DNA from: Marthasterias glacialis | Taxonomy: Eukaryota > Echinodermata > Asteroidea > Forcipulatida > Asteriidae | Assembly: GCA_911728455.2 (NCBI GenBank) | Contig: OU452222.1 | Location: 2,981,592-3,045,591 of the forward strand | Length of the DNA stretch: 64,000 bases | Direction of reading: 5' to 3' | Part shown: positions 1 through 10,325 of the stretch, piece by piece | How positions within the stretch are numbered: position 1 is the stretch's first letter | How the letters are laid out: every line of letters begins with the position of its first letter | Notes under the pieces: model-generated | What the model was told of the DNA's origin: nothing | Database searches by the model: none | The model's input: only the letters and a program-made list of their open reading frames with translations | Made by a program: the position numbers and the translations under genes

Positions 1-2
1 TT

Positions 3-113
3 GTTTTGACAGAGCGAGGACGATCTCACTTCGCTTTTGAGAACAAAACCAATTGGGACCTTGTTAAAAACAAAATTTGTCCAAAATGTGGGAGACTAAA
101 GAAAATTCCATAA
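3..113 (+). other. Possible terminal coding exon with a CPKC motif, unrecognised
   Basis: An open frame runs from the window edge to a TAA at 111-113 and ends with residues ICPKCGRLKKIP. An acceptor-like AG lies at 11-12 after a T-rich tract. The C-x-x-C pair and mixed residue composition look more like protein than the simple repeats elsewhere in the window. I do not recognise a family. It could be the last exon of a gene starting left of the window, or part of an old transposon. Seen: open frame and Cys pair. Inferred: coding status. Confidence 0.25.
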
Positions 114-320
114 CTTACATGGTCGGCCAATAGTTATGATAGTGATTTGTGTGTCTGGGTGCCCGTGTGTGCTGGGGGGTGGGGTGCCTCTCACGTAGGG
201 GTAAGCTGTATAATTATAATCCTAAGAGGGCCGTTTTCATTTTAAATTTTAAAAACTGAATTTTATAGTGTTGTCAATTTTGTTAATGACATATTAACAG
301 GTTAAAATGTTTTTCTCTGA

Positions 321-530
321 TGCTGTGGATGGCATAGTGGTTGCAAGCCATCGACAACCAATCAGCCATATATGCGACAGGCGGGGAGTGACACAACCAC
401 CGGCCTCATCAAATGTAAATGTGACAAGCCGTATCGTGATGATGAAGGAGAGATCGTTGACAGTACACAAAAGCCACTTGACCTCTACAAAATACTTATC
501 AACATTTTCTCCAGCAGACATCGTGGATAA
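321..530 (+). other. Possible coding fragment with Cys-rich stretch, unrecognised
   Basis: The frame is open from 321 to a TAA at 528-530, about 69 codons. It contains the segment TGLIKCKCDKPYRDDEGEIV and then a hydrophobic run LYKILINIF. A weak acceptor AG at 336-337 could start the exon. Another frame over the same bases is open to 648 and has better borders: an acceptor at 299-300 and a GTAGGT donor at 551. Both readings cannot be coding at once. No start codon or neighbouring exon is clear, and no family is recognised. Confidence 0.22.
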
Positions 531-689
531 TAAACATTTTGCTGTAAAACAGGTAGGTCTTTTGAAATGGACAAAGCACATTTTGATTTCTTTGATAAAT
601 AAGAAAGGAAAAGCAACAACAAACAAAATGACAGGGATTGCAATATGAAAATCTGAAAAGCTTTGTTGCTCAACAGGCATGTAATCTTT

Positions 690-1010
690 AAAAGAAAGTA
701 ATCCAGGCACTCTACCCAAGACTTGAGGTACACCAATTAGCATACCTTAGCCAAAGACACAGTGTTGAAGTTTAGTGGGTAGTAATCCATGTACTCTACC
801 CAAGACTTTACATGCTTGAGGTGCACCAATTGGGGCACCTTAGCCATACACACAATGTTGAAGTTTAGTGGATAGTAATCCAGGCATTCTACCCAAGACT
901 TGAGGTACATCAATTGGTGTACCTTTAGCCATTGACACAGTGTTGAAGTTTTAGTGGGTAGTAATCCATGTACTGTTTACAAGACTTGAGGTACACCAAC
1001 AATGTGTTTA
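690..1010. repeat. Short tandem array, 85-91 bp unit, about 3.5 copies
   Basis: The phrase AGTAATCCAGGCACT, or a close variant, recurs near 696, 781, 872 and 958. Each is followed by CCCAAGACTTGAGGTACA and then ACAGTGTTGAAGTTTAGTGG. Copies differ by point changes and small indels. The array lies upstream of the first ALDH4A1-like exon and may be intronic. Confidence 0.8.
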
Positions 1011-1196
1011 CAATGCTGAAAAGTGTGCACGGTCTTTCACTATTTTCTCCTGACTCAGATGACGGATTGAGCCCAAATTTTCACGGGTTTTAATTTGGGT
1101 TTTTTATGTATTGAATCAGACAAAGATGCACGATCAGGTGTACCAATCCTATAATTTACCTTTAGATGTAATATTTTTATGTTGTTTTGCTGCAAG

Positions 1197-1385
1197 GGGT
1201 GTTATGTGGAGCCAACCATCTTTGAGACGGATGATCCAAATGAGAAGCTCATGAGAGAAGGAATCTTTGGTCCCGTTGTCACTGTCTACGTCTACCCTGG
1301 TGACAAGTTCTCAGAAACTGCTGAGATGATAAATCAGACGTCGCCGTATGGACTTACTGGAGCAATCTTAGCCAGCTAGAGAGAG
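1197..1385 (+). pseudogene. ALDH4A1: ALDH4A1-like exon (P5C dehydrogenase), degraded
   Basis: The family enzyme oxidises delta-1-pyrroline-5-carboxylate/glutamate semialdehyde to glutamate with NAD+ in the mitochondrial matrix, the second step of proline catabolism. This exon encodes the stretch around VEPTIFETDDP, then REGIFGPVVTVYVYP, then SPYGLTGAI, matching the C-terminal third of ALDH4A1 in order. Borders look genuine: an acceptor AG at 1195-1196 and a donor GTACTG at 1386. Two lesions are visible. An in-frame TAG at 1377-1379 falls in the segment that normally continues into the exon end. The Glu of the aldehyde dehydrogenase E-x-F-G-P motif, which contacts the NAD ribose in family structures, reads Gly here (GIFGP). 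With the broken last exon at 4007, this points to a non-functional copy. Alternatives are sequencing error or stop-codon recoding. Confidence 0.85.
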
Positions 1386-1603
1386 GTACTGAAATTTCTT
1401 CTCTCTCTCTTTGGGTATTCTGCCCTCCATAGGAGTCTGTCTTTGGCTAGGCATTTCATGGTGTCATATCTGCCTCTCCCTTCCAAGATAAGGTTGTTTA
1501 GTGATTGCTGTTGACTCCTCCCATTGGGTTTCTTGCCCATCAGCCTACTTTTACAACAGTAGGAAATCATGCATCATAATTCAATGGGAAACTTTTGAGG
1601 ACA

Positions 1604-1711
1604 CTAGGTGGCAGCAGATTTATGAGGTAAATCCATTGTTCTCTGAAATTTGCGAATACTCAGAACTACACAAACAATGGTAATTTACCTGGTAAGTCTG
1701 CTGCCACCTAG
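1604..1711. repeat. Imperfect inverted repeat with CTCF-core-like ends
   Basis: CTAGGTGGCAGCAGA (1604-1618) returns as its exact reverse complement at 1697-1711. Inner segments also pair: AGGTAAAT/CCATTGTT near 1625-1640 against AACAATGG/AATTTACCT near 1673-1690. The whole folds as a hairpin with an unpaired loop of about 30 bases. The end motif resembles the CTCF core (AGGTGGCAG) in two opposed orientations. It may be a small palindromic element in the ALDH4A1-like intron. Confidence 0.7.
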
Positions 1712-2130
1712 CAATACAAAGTCTCCCATTACTTTCATTTTTAATTTCATTATTTTATGTTCAGACATTGGTATTTTTGTATATAACCTTTAAAAACTTG
1801 CTTATGATAACTACTCACTCTGTGGCAGTGAAGTAGAGTTAGAGAAGTCCCCTTGATTCACTAAGCTAAATTACTAGTGGTCCAGGCTGATTTTCTAGCC
1901 CCGCCTAAAAGCAGGACAGTTCTTTTCTTAAATCAACTCTGCAGTAGTAGAAAAATAGCAAGACAAGTTCTAACAAGAACAATCTACACAGCAAAGTTAT
2001 CATCACATAGTGTTATTGTAAATCAAATATACATTTCTATACATCGTTGACAGATTTTTTTGTTCAGTATTTCATCTGAAAGTTTTATAACTTTCAAGAC
2101 TACAGGAAGATAGCTATTTAATATTTAAAC

Positions 2131-3735
2131 TTCTCTGAGTGAGGATGGGTGCTAGTTAGATCTTAAATGACATCCCAAGTTATGATGCTAAACTTGGTAA
2201 AAGGATCACTCAGAGAGGATGGGGTGCTAGCTAGATATCTTCAGATCACACTCCAAGTTATGAGGCTAAACTTGGTAAAAGGATCACTCAGAGAGGATGG
2301 GTGCTAGTTAGATTTCTAGAGATCACGTCCAAAGTTATGCTTAATTTGGTAAAAGGATCACTCAGAGAGGATGGGGTGCTAGTTAGATATCTAGAGATCA
2401 CATCCCAAGTAATGATGATAAACTTGGTAAATGGATCACTCAGAGAGGATGGGGTGCTAGTAAAATATCTAGAGATCACATCCCAAGTTATAATGCCAAA
2501 CTTGGTAAATGGATCACTCAGAGAGGATGGGGTGTTAGTCAGATATCTAGAGATGACACACCAAGGTATGATGCTAAACTTGGTAAATGGATCACTCAGG
2601 GAGGATGGGGTGCTAGCTAGATATCTAGAGATCACATCCCAAATTATTATGCTAAACTTGGTAAATGGATCACTAATAGGGGATGGGGTGCTAGTTAGAT
2701 ATCTAGAGATTACATCCCAAGCTATGATTCTAAACTTGGTAAATGGATCACTCAGAGATGATGGGGTGTTAGTCAGATATCTATAGATGACACACCAAGG
2801 TAGGATGCTAAGCTTGGTAAATGGATTACTCAGAGAGGATGGGGTGCTAGCTAGATATCTAGAGATGACATCCCAAGTTATGATGCTAAACTTGGTAAAT
2901 GGATTACTCAGAGAGGATGGGGTGCTAGTCAGATATTTAGAGATCACATCCCAAGTGATGATGATAAACTTGGTAAATGGGTCACTCAGAGATTATGGGT
3001 GCTAGTTAGTTTCTAGAGATCACATCCAAAGTTATGCTTAATTTGGTAAAAGGATCACTCAGAGAGGATGGGGTGCTAGTTAGATATCTAGAGATCACAG
3101 CCCAAGTGATGATACTAAACTTGGTAAAAGGATCACTCAGAGAGGATGGGGTGTTAGTCAGATATCTAGAGATGACATCCAAAGTGTTGATGCTAAACTT
3201 GGTAAATGGATTACTCAGAGAAGTTGGGGTGCTAGTCAGATATCTAGAGATCACATCCCAAGTTATGATGCTAAACTTGGTAAATGAATCACTAATAGGA
3301 GATGGGGTGCTAGTCAGATATCTAGAGATTACATCCCAAGCTATGATACTAAACTTGGTAAATGGATCACTCAGAGAGGATGGGGTGTTAGTCAGATATC
3401 TAGAGGTCACATCCCAAGGTAAGATGCTAAACTTGGTAAATGGATTACTCAGAGAGGATGGGGTGCTAGATAGATATCTAGAAATGACATCCCAAGTTAT
3501 GATGCTAAATTTGGTAAATGGATACTCAGAGAGGATGGGGTGTTAGTCAGATATCTAGAGATGACATCCCAAGTTTTGATGCTAAACTTGGTAAATGGAT
3601 CACTCAGGGAGGATGGGGTGCTTGTCAAATATCTAGAGATCACATCCTAAGTTATGATGCTAAACTTGGTAAATGGATCACTCAGAGAGGATGGGGTGCT
3701 AGCTAGATATCTTGAGATCACATCCCTAGTTAAAA
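2131..3735. repeat. 78-bp minisatellite, about 20 copies
   Basis: The unit starts around ATGCTAAACTTGGTAAATGG, continues CACTCAGAGAGGATGGGGTG and ends GATATCTAGAGATCACATCC. It repeats head to tail every 78 bp. Because 78 is 26 codons, both strands show long open frames that merely repeat a 26-residue period, so these are not genes. An isolated unit remnant lies beyond the CAA tract at about 3815-3870. The array sits in the intron before the last ALDH4A1-like exon. Confidence 0.95.
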
Positions 3736-3812
3736 TAACAACAACAACACCAACAACAACAACAACAACAACAACATCAGCAACAGCAACAACAACAACA
3801 ACAATAATAATA
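3735..3812. repeat. CAA/AAT trinucleotide microsatellite
   Basis: A run of CAA triplets with CAC, CAG and CAT interruptions passes into AAT triplets. It splits the end of the 78-bp minisatellite from a final partial unit. Confidence 0.95.
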
Positions 3813-4006
3813 ATAGTTATGATGCTCAACTTGGTAAATGGATTGACTCAGAGAGGATGGGGTCAGACATTTTGGTGTGACCCGTGCATGCCATCTAGTC
3901 AGGGATCACATCCAAGATTTGTTATAATGCTATTAACCTTTGAAGTGAAAATTTAGAGTGATCTGTCACAAAGTGCTAAACCTGAATATTTTATCTCTTG
4001 TTTTAG

Positions 4007-4122
4007 GAACAAATGATAAGGCTGGTGGCGCTCTTTACATCCGACGCTAGGTGTCCCCACAATCTGTCAAGGAAACTCACCCACCATTCAAGGACTGGAG
4101 ATATCCAAATATGGAGGTGTAA
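4007..4122 (+). pseudogene. ALDH4A1: ALDH4A1-like terminal exon with premature TAG
   Basis: After a T-rich acceptor (AG at 4005-4006) the frame reads GTNDKAGGALYIRR, then TAG at 4048-4050, then VSPQSVKETHPPFKDW and on to a natural TAA at 4120-4122. This is the C-terminal tail of P5C dehydrogenase. In family members the position of the TAG is tryptophan (R-W-T/V-S-P-Q), so a single TGG-to-TAG change explains the stop. Everything after it is well preserved, which suggests recent loss, an error, or readthrough. The exon starts in phase 1, completing a Gly codon whose first base lies in the previous exon. That exon (the QQPFGGARASG region) was not found between 1386 and 4006. Confidence 0.85.
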
Positions 4123-5284
4123 TTAGTAGTTAAAACCCAAAGATAAAAACATCGCCATGGTAACAGTATACAAATAACTTTAAAAACAGGATTCCCATGA
4201 GTGATTTTAACTTGATAAATTTTTGAGTCTAAAACCCAAAAGACAAGAGCTTTACCATAGTAACTGTAAACAATAACTTTAAACAATGGATTCCCATTGA
4301 TTTTATCTTGATCGAGTTTACTTCTCATAAAAAGACAAGTTTACTGATCTAAATGTGTAGTTTTTACACTTCCAGAAATGTCCATGTGGCTACCATTGAA
4401 TCCCAGATTGGTTGGTCTAATAAAAACATGAAGTTGATATACATCCAAAGAAATCTAGTTCCAAAACTTACAATGTAAGCGATTAGTTAACCACCTTGTT
4501 CTGTAACGGACTCTGTGAGTGTTATTACAGTATGTAAACAATATATAAGAATGAACATTTTTTTTGACTGATTCAGTAACATGAGCTCTACATTTTAGCT
4601 TAAAGAAAACGTTAGATTGGAACATAAATAGTTTTCATTTATGTTGACAAAGTAATCAACAGGTTCAAACTGACGTTATGATTTTAAGAATTAATTTCAG
4701 AGAAAATTAATGCAATATTATTATAAAGATATGTAATCAAGTGCCTTGATTGATTGTATTTTTATTTCAGAAATTTTATCAGAAATTTTCATTCTATTGA
4801 AAGCAGGCATGCAACTTTTCAGCCAAGCAGATGATTTCCTCTTTTTTTGGTGTCTCAGCTGTACCATTGAATATTAAAAAACACAGTGCAAAGCCTTAAG
4901 TACTCTGGGACACTTTCCTCTGCAGTTGATGACTATTTAAAATTACATTTTCAAGACTTTTTATCAATATTTTAAGGAAATGTTGTGGCCCTTTTACACT
5001 CTTTTTATTAGCAAAGGTTTTTTCAGTTTGACTTGAAATTTGTCTGGATTTATATTTAGTACATTTTGTTTCCTATAATTTGTTTAATTAATATTCACAA
5101 AAATGAACAATTATTGTGATAGGGTGAGAGAAGAACAAAATATTCTTATCATTACTTGATGAATAAAATATTCTTGTATTTTCCCGAAATTGTACACAGA
5201 TCGAAACACAAATTGTACCAATTTCTAATAAAAAGTATTTCTGGGTTTTTATTCTTAGCTTTGCTCGACTTTTATCTTCTTAAT
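4123..5284. other. AT-rich non-coding stretch, presumed 3' UTR/flank
   Basis: No coding frame, tandem repeat or RNA gene is seen beyond the poly(A) signal. The phrase AAAACCCAAAGA(T/C)A..CAT/TACCATGGTAAC..ATAACTTTAAA appears twice (about 4130-4190 and 4230-4290), a small diverged duplication. Confidence 0.5.
5227..5232 (+). promoter_or_regulatory. Candidate poly(A) signal AATAAA
   Basis: AATAAA lies about 1.1 kb after the ALDH4A1-like natural stop, in AT-rich sequence with no other exon signal between. It could end the 3' UTR of the ancestral gene. The motif is common by chance in AT-rich DNA. Confidence 0.35.
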
Positions 5285-5476
<192 letters not shown>

Positions 5477-5520
5477 TTTTTTTTATTATTACTATTATTA
5501 TTTTTTGGGGGGCAACTGTA

Positions 5521-5925
5521 CTTTTTAAGTAGTAAAGTTGTACAATCCCTTTGTTAGATATTGTCTGTAACATAATACATCTTCCAATAAATTATTTTGA
5601 GTCATGATTAAAAAGTGTGTTGTATGAAATCAGTAAAAGGACTAATTGTTTATTTTTCACCTTTTTTTTGGGGGGGGGGGACTTCTGAATGATAGTTTTT
5701 TCATTTGAGAAGTGATTTATTAATTTTTTCAAACTTTCGGATAAATATATTTGCCTCCTTTTGTATGATCCTTTGTTGGCTGTGATCAGCCTACCAATAT
5801 TGATAAGTTACTCACAAGTAACACATTTTAGTATATCACTACGTTTGTTGTGTTCCCTGCCTGCATCATGCAGTAATGAATACAGATTCACATACATCAA
5901 AAAGGCCCCAGACTACTTTTGTCCT
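5521..5925. repeat. Dispersed repeat, copy 1 (related copy at 40175)
   Basis: The block beginning near AAGTTGTACAATCCCTTTG and ending near CATACATCAAAAAGGCCCC is also found at 40175-40505 with the same internal order, and its end again at 6461-6560. An intervening G-run at 5672-5681 and indels separate the copies. No terminal inverted repeat or coding capacity is seen. It may be a SINE or MITE fragment. Confidence 0.75.
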
Positions 5926-6460
5926 TCCAGTGTAGGTTTGGTTACATTTAGTTGAATTGGATATGATAAAGATGATTATTAGGTGAACTGGGTATATGTT
6001 TGGCTTTTGAAGCTTAGTCGGTTTAAGTGATGTAGCCATAGCCACAGTTGCACCTTTTAATTTAGACACATTCGTAAAAAATCATATATTATTATAAATA
6101 TTAAAATTTTATTGATTTTCATTCTGACGCCCTCAAGAGGCCACTGATGGAAAGAACTTGAAAAAAGGGGGAGGGGTGGAGGGGGTTCAAAGATTAAATT
6201 TCAAACAGAAGTTTTAAATTTTGAATTTGTTTATTAATTTTACGGCAGGCAGATGAGAGGAAAAAGGTGAATTCCAAAGTGAAGCAGTAAGAGTTTGGAA
6301 AAAAATAGATTCGGTACAAAAACACCAAACTTATTAAAAGTTTATTATTTTTTAAATAAAATTCCATAGAAAATCTTGTGAAGTTATTCTTATTTATAGA
6401 ACTCTAATTTGATGAGTGTTGAGTTCTGTAGATTATTGTGAAAAGATACCACTGCTTAGT

Positions 6461-6745
6461 CTGTCACTTGGATTGTTGTGTTCCCTGCCTGCATCATGCA
6501 ATAATGAGTACAGATTCACATACATCAAAAAGGCCCCATACCATTTTGTCCAGGTTCGGTTAAGTTGATTTGGATATAAAAAGATGATTATTGGGTGAAC
6601 TGTAAGTTTGGCTTTTGAAGCTTAGCCTGTAGCCATAGGCATAGTTGCACCTGTTAAATTAGACACATTCGTAAAAAATCATACACTTAAATTTAGGTAG
6701 TTTTTCATTCTGACGCCCTCAAGAGGCCACTGACAGAAAGAATAG
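6461..6745. repeat. Local duplicate of 5840-6150
   Basis: TTGTGTTCCCTGCCTGCATC, ACATACATCAAAAAGGCCCC, the TTAGACACATTCGTAAAAAA block and TTCTGACGCCCTCAAGAGG recur in the same order as at 5846-6140. This copy is more compact, so it is a tandem, partly deleted duplication about 0.6 kb apart. Confidence 0.8.
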
Positions 6746-7255
6746 GGGAGTGACAGCGCGGCGCAGTCTACCTTATTGTCATTTACTAGGTAAACAACAT
6801 CAGAACTGTCATAATTCGTCTGCGCACATGTATCTTCAAATTTGAAATGTTGTCACTGCTAACCCCGGTAAGTACAAATATTCATGTTCAGTTTGACCGT
6901 GTCTATTGCAGGAAATAGTTAATAGGTCCTTTGTTGTCTACATCACTCAAACAAGTTTAAAAACACTGGTGTCAGCGGGAAGGTAAAAAAATGGTCCATG
7001 TTTTACCAAATGAGGTCATAAATTTTTTTCAATGGCCAATAAGGCCAAGATTCCATGCAATCCTCACCCCTGGTATACCCCACAAGCCTGTAGACTCCTA
7101 TTGGCCAGACCCTAACTGCTGCAGCAGAGTAAGGAGTGTTGAAAGACAGTAGCCCCATACATTGTGCCAATAAGCTGGACTCCCTCCGCTTCTTGGCCCA
7201 AAGAACCCCTGTCCTCTAGGACCAGACATCAACATTCAAATCGAAACTAACTTTT

Positions 7256-7423
7256 TTAAGCAAATTTATCCCTCAATGATCGATCAGTCATTGCTGTCAG
7301 ACTTGTCAGGCTCACAGACAGAGTCCGGAGAAGATTTCCGCACGATCCTCCGTGCGATAAATCCTCGGCTTTTGCTGGAATTTCGGTGTAATAAGCCCAT
7401 GTCAATGACGGCAGAGGAGCCAT
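7256..7423 (-). CDS. Small ORF in left arm of the inverted repeat, function unknown
   Basis: A 55-codon frame opens at an ATG in good context (A at -3, G at +4) and closes with TAA. It begins MAPLPSLTWAYY and contains AKAEDLSHGGSCGNLLRTLS, ending SLRDKFA. No signal peptide, transmembrane segment or known domain is evident. The mirrored copy at 7692 keeps the same ATG context but stops after 15 codons. Beyond an indel, the later part of that copy is still nearly the same peptide in another frame. That pattern suggests a once-coding first exon with one broken copy, but a chance frame is possible. Confidence 0.3.
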   Translation of the reverse strand: MAPLPSLTWAYYTEIPAKAEDLSHGGSCGNLLRTLSVSLTSLTAMTDRSLRDKFA

Positions 7424-7503
7424 GATGGTTTGTTCATTGCGGGTCGTATTCCTGCACTAGTCTTCATTCCAGCAGTCAGTTTGCGACGTTTACCTGATAG
7501 TGG

Positions 7504-7511
7504 TGACGTCA
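7504..7511. promoter_or_regulatory. CRE-like palindrome TGACGTCA
   Basis: This is a perfect 8-bp cAMP-response-element consensus within the inverted-repeat spacer, between the two mirrored ATG contexts. Its position fits a shared bidirectional promoter, but an 8-mer can occur by chance. Confidence 0.4.
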
Positions 7512-7691
7512 AGGTTTCGTGCAGCGGTAAACGATCTTGAATATGCTGACTGAATGCGTGCATTGGACGACGGACGACAGCACGACGAATGAATACACAC
7601 ACATAGCAACACGAAAAAAACCAACGCAGGAGTACAATGAGTCACAGCTCCCTCCTGCACAGCCGCACAAAAAAAAGCAACCGCAACCATC

Positions 7692-7739
7692 ATGGCTCCT
7701 CCGCCGTCATTGACATGGGCTTATATCACCAAGATTTGA
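7692..7739 (+). pseudogene. Broken mirror copy of the small ORF
   Basis: The ATG and first ten residues (MAPPPSLTWA) parallel the left-arm ORF, but a TGA follows after 15 codons because of extra bases near 7730. The residues PAKAQDLSHGGSCGNLLQTL can still be read in another frame from about 7747. Seen: frame relation. Inferred: one copy is disrupted. Confidence 0.3.
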
Positions 7740-8040
7740 CACAAAATTCCAGCAAAAGCCCAGGATTTATCGCACGGGGGATCGTGTGGAAATCTTCTCC
7801 AGACTCTGTCTGTGAGTCTGACATGTCTGACAGCAACGACCGACCGATCATTGAGGGATAAATTTGAAAGTTGATGTCTGGTCCTAGAAGACAGGGTTCG
7901 TTGGGCCAAGAAGCAGAGGGAGTCCAGTGTATTGGCACAATGTATGGGGCTAGAAAGACAGCAGCCACCTGTCTCAGTGCAGTAACTGATTGCCCCTTGT
8001 GCCAAGGATGTCCCTTAGCACAAGCATGGAGGGTATGCAA

Positions 8041-9400
8041 TTTGTGAAAACAGCGTTAATAACAAAAGTTTAAGTCTTGGCAGGCACTCCAATTCACCCC
8101 CACAGTGATTTATAATAGCTTTGGGCTTGCAGGGTGGGTTATTGACCTAAAAGACTGGGTCATGGATGGTGAAAAAATAATAAGTAGGAAGAATTCTGTC
8201 TGCTCCGAGGGCTTAAGGGCATTTTTGACATGCACTCCTAAAACATAATTTAGAAACAATGTCAATGAGTAACGACGTCAGTCAAGACATATTACACAAG
8301 TTCAATTTCAAAGCTAACGTGTATTTTGGTCACATCTTAAACTTTCACAAAGGTCATTTGTGTGTTGTAACCAACAGAAAAATGTTATAAATTGGGCAAA
8401 TTTCGTTAATTTTATATTCAATATTGCATTTTGTTTTTAACTTGCAGGTGATGGTGTGTCCTTCCTGCTGATCGTTAAGAAGAAACAAAATGTTTGACAG
8501 GCCAGCTCTGTGGACATTTTGTAGAATGGTATTCAACAAGCCCTGTGTCTCCTGACATTCTGCAGTATTGGATGCTAACCTAACATAACATTGTATGACT
8601 TTTGATATTCTGCATTACGGATCATAATATTTTAGAGCACCTGACATTCTGCATACAAGGATCTGTACTATATTCAAGCTCTGTACTTGGAATGCTGCAG
8701 AGTTCAGCTAAATCAAACATGACAGTCTTCGCTTTTGAGTCTTGTGGTGTCATCTGATTCAAGTGTGGACAAATAAACTATACAAGATCCAATGATGCTG
8801 ATGTCTGTGGATCGTGTGATAAGAAATGCCGTGATAAAGGAGACATGTAGACTTCTATCAAGGATAAGTTGTTTTCATTTCCAAATAATGAATTTTTCAT
8901 AAATAAACAGCCAAAGTTCACACAGGCCTGGAATTTCATCTTCACACTGTACATACATTCCTGACATGTATGTACAATGCATAAATTTTCAGTGTTTCTT
9001 GTCCTTGCTACGTTATGTTCAACAACAAAACACTGTAAAACTATCACAAATCTTTCTGAAAATGTTGCTTATATATTAAGAATGAAAATAATTACGCATT
9101 TTGAAAAATACACATTTTCGCAAGTCAAGCTCGAAGGTAATATTTTTACATACTTTTTTTGTGGTAGTTGATATAATGTTGATTTTATTTAAGTGATGTA
9201 AAGTTTGTCTCTGCAGGTGTTTTACATTTGGAGATATGGTTGTCCAATAATAGGTGATGCTAGTTAGTCAAAAGTTTGTTGACCAATTTCTCAACAAAAA
9301 ATTGAACGAATGACATCAGATTTTATCAAAGTGTGAAGTAAATGGTGATTGATTTTGTTGTACCTTTTGTGATTACCTCTTCTTTTTTATTAATTTTGTC
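8041..9400. other. Non-coding stretch, possible untranslated exon near 8448
   Basis: No protein-like frame is seen. A good acceptor (T-rich, TTGCAG) precedes 8448. The following 300 bases contain several GACATTCTGCA-type phrases and an AATAAA near 8771, so an untranslated terminal exon is possible. The rest is AT-rich and featureless to me. Confidence 0.3.
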
Positions 9401-9402
9401 AG

Positions 9403-9484
9403 GTTTGTGGTGTACCTGGCAATCCTATTGAGAGACAATCGTAGATCACACTTCAGAATATCAACAGTAAATCTCCACACCATG
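9403..9484 (+). other. Outer-transcript exon ending in ATG, left-arm copy
   Basis: The acceptor TTTTGTCAG precedes the exon, and the exon ends CACACCATG directly before a consensus donor GTGAGT. Four right-arm relatives (31248, 31739, 32934, 33748; minus strand) share the last 50 bases, the terminal ATG and the donor. The exon has no long frame of its own. It could be a 5' exon whose start codon abuts the splice site, or a non-coding RNA exon. The next exon candidate is at 10888. Confidence 0.5.
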
Positions 9485-9769
9485 GTGAGTAAACATGAAT
9501 CATGTTAGATTAATTTATCTATCCTGTCATTACTTGGCATAAGGCAGACATGGTTCAGGTAAGCTGTTCCTGTAGCTGAGAGCTGTTTAGACTCAAACTT
9601 GATACAGGGTACAGCCACCTTCTTGTCCAATTGAAATTCATGTAACCAAATTGAGGCTGGGAGGTAAAATGATTTAGAATCCCCGCAAACTCTTCTAAGT
9701 ATGTTTCTTGAAATATAATATGTTTATTGCAATCTCAAAGATTGCTAGGTTTTTTAGTGCTTGTAAACC

Positions 9770-10325
9770 ACAACCCTAAGGCATAAACCCAACCCAAACT
9801 TAACACTATTCCGACCCTAACCCCATTTCCAATCCTAACCCCTTTACCAGCTCTTACCCTAACCCCATTTCTAATCCAAACCCTATTTCTTACCCAGACC
9901 ACGTTTCCAACTCAACCCTAACCTGATTTCCAAACCTGACCCCATTACCAACCCTAATGACATTTTCAACCCTAACACTAACCCCATTTCCAACTCTAAC
10001 CCTAACCCCATTTTCAACCCTAACCCTAACCCCATTTCCAACTCTAACCCTAACCCCATTTTCAACCCTAACCCTAACCCCATTTCCAACTCTAACCCTA
10101 ACCCCATTTTCAACCCTAACCCTAACCCCATTTCCAACTCTAACCCTAACCCCATTTTCAACCCTAACCCTAACCCCATTTGCAACTCTAACCCTTATCC
10201 CATTTTCAACCCTAACCCTAACCCCTTTTTTAACTCTTATCCTAACCCCATTTTCAACCCTAACCCTAACCCCATTTTCAACTCTAACCCTAACCCAATT
10301 TCCAACTCTGACCCCAATCTTACCC
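9770..10325. repeat. 24-bp TTAGGG-like minisatellite
   Basis: The unit alternates CCCTAACCCCATTTTCAAC and CTCTAACCCTAACCCCATTTCC versions (24 bp each, 48-bp dimers) for about 550 bases. Open frames in several phases are repeat artefacts. It lies in the intron just after the ATG/GTGAGT exon. The equivalent introns of the right arm hold only a 20-40 base stub such as GGGGTTAGGG, so the expansion is specific to the left arm. Confidence 0.93.

Larger units (their letters stand above)
7131..7975. repeat. Inverted repeat, arms about 290 bp, 255-bp spacer
   Basis: The left arm 7131-7430 reappears in reverse complement at about 7685-7975. Shared landmarks are the ATG context CCATCATGGCTCCTC, the TCATTGACATGGGCTTAT run, TCATTGAGGGATAAATTTG and CATTGTGCCAATAAGCTGG (left) against CATTGTGCCAATACACTGG (right, read in reverse). 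The arms differ by substitutions and indels, including about 12 extra bases near 7730 in the right arm. The spacer is not repeated and contains a CRE-like palindrome. It could be a fold-back element or two head-to-head copies of a first exon. Confidence 0.85.

Noticed and set aside
2288-3706. 26-residue repeat protein in both strands
   Set aside because: The 78-bp unit keeps any frame open. There is no start context, no splice signal, and both strands are equally open.
2131-3870. CRISPR array (regular repeats)
   Set aside because: Repeats are contiguous 78-bp units without unique spacers, in a eukaryotic intron.
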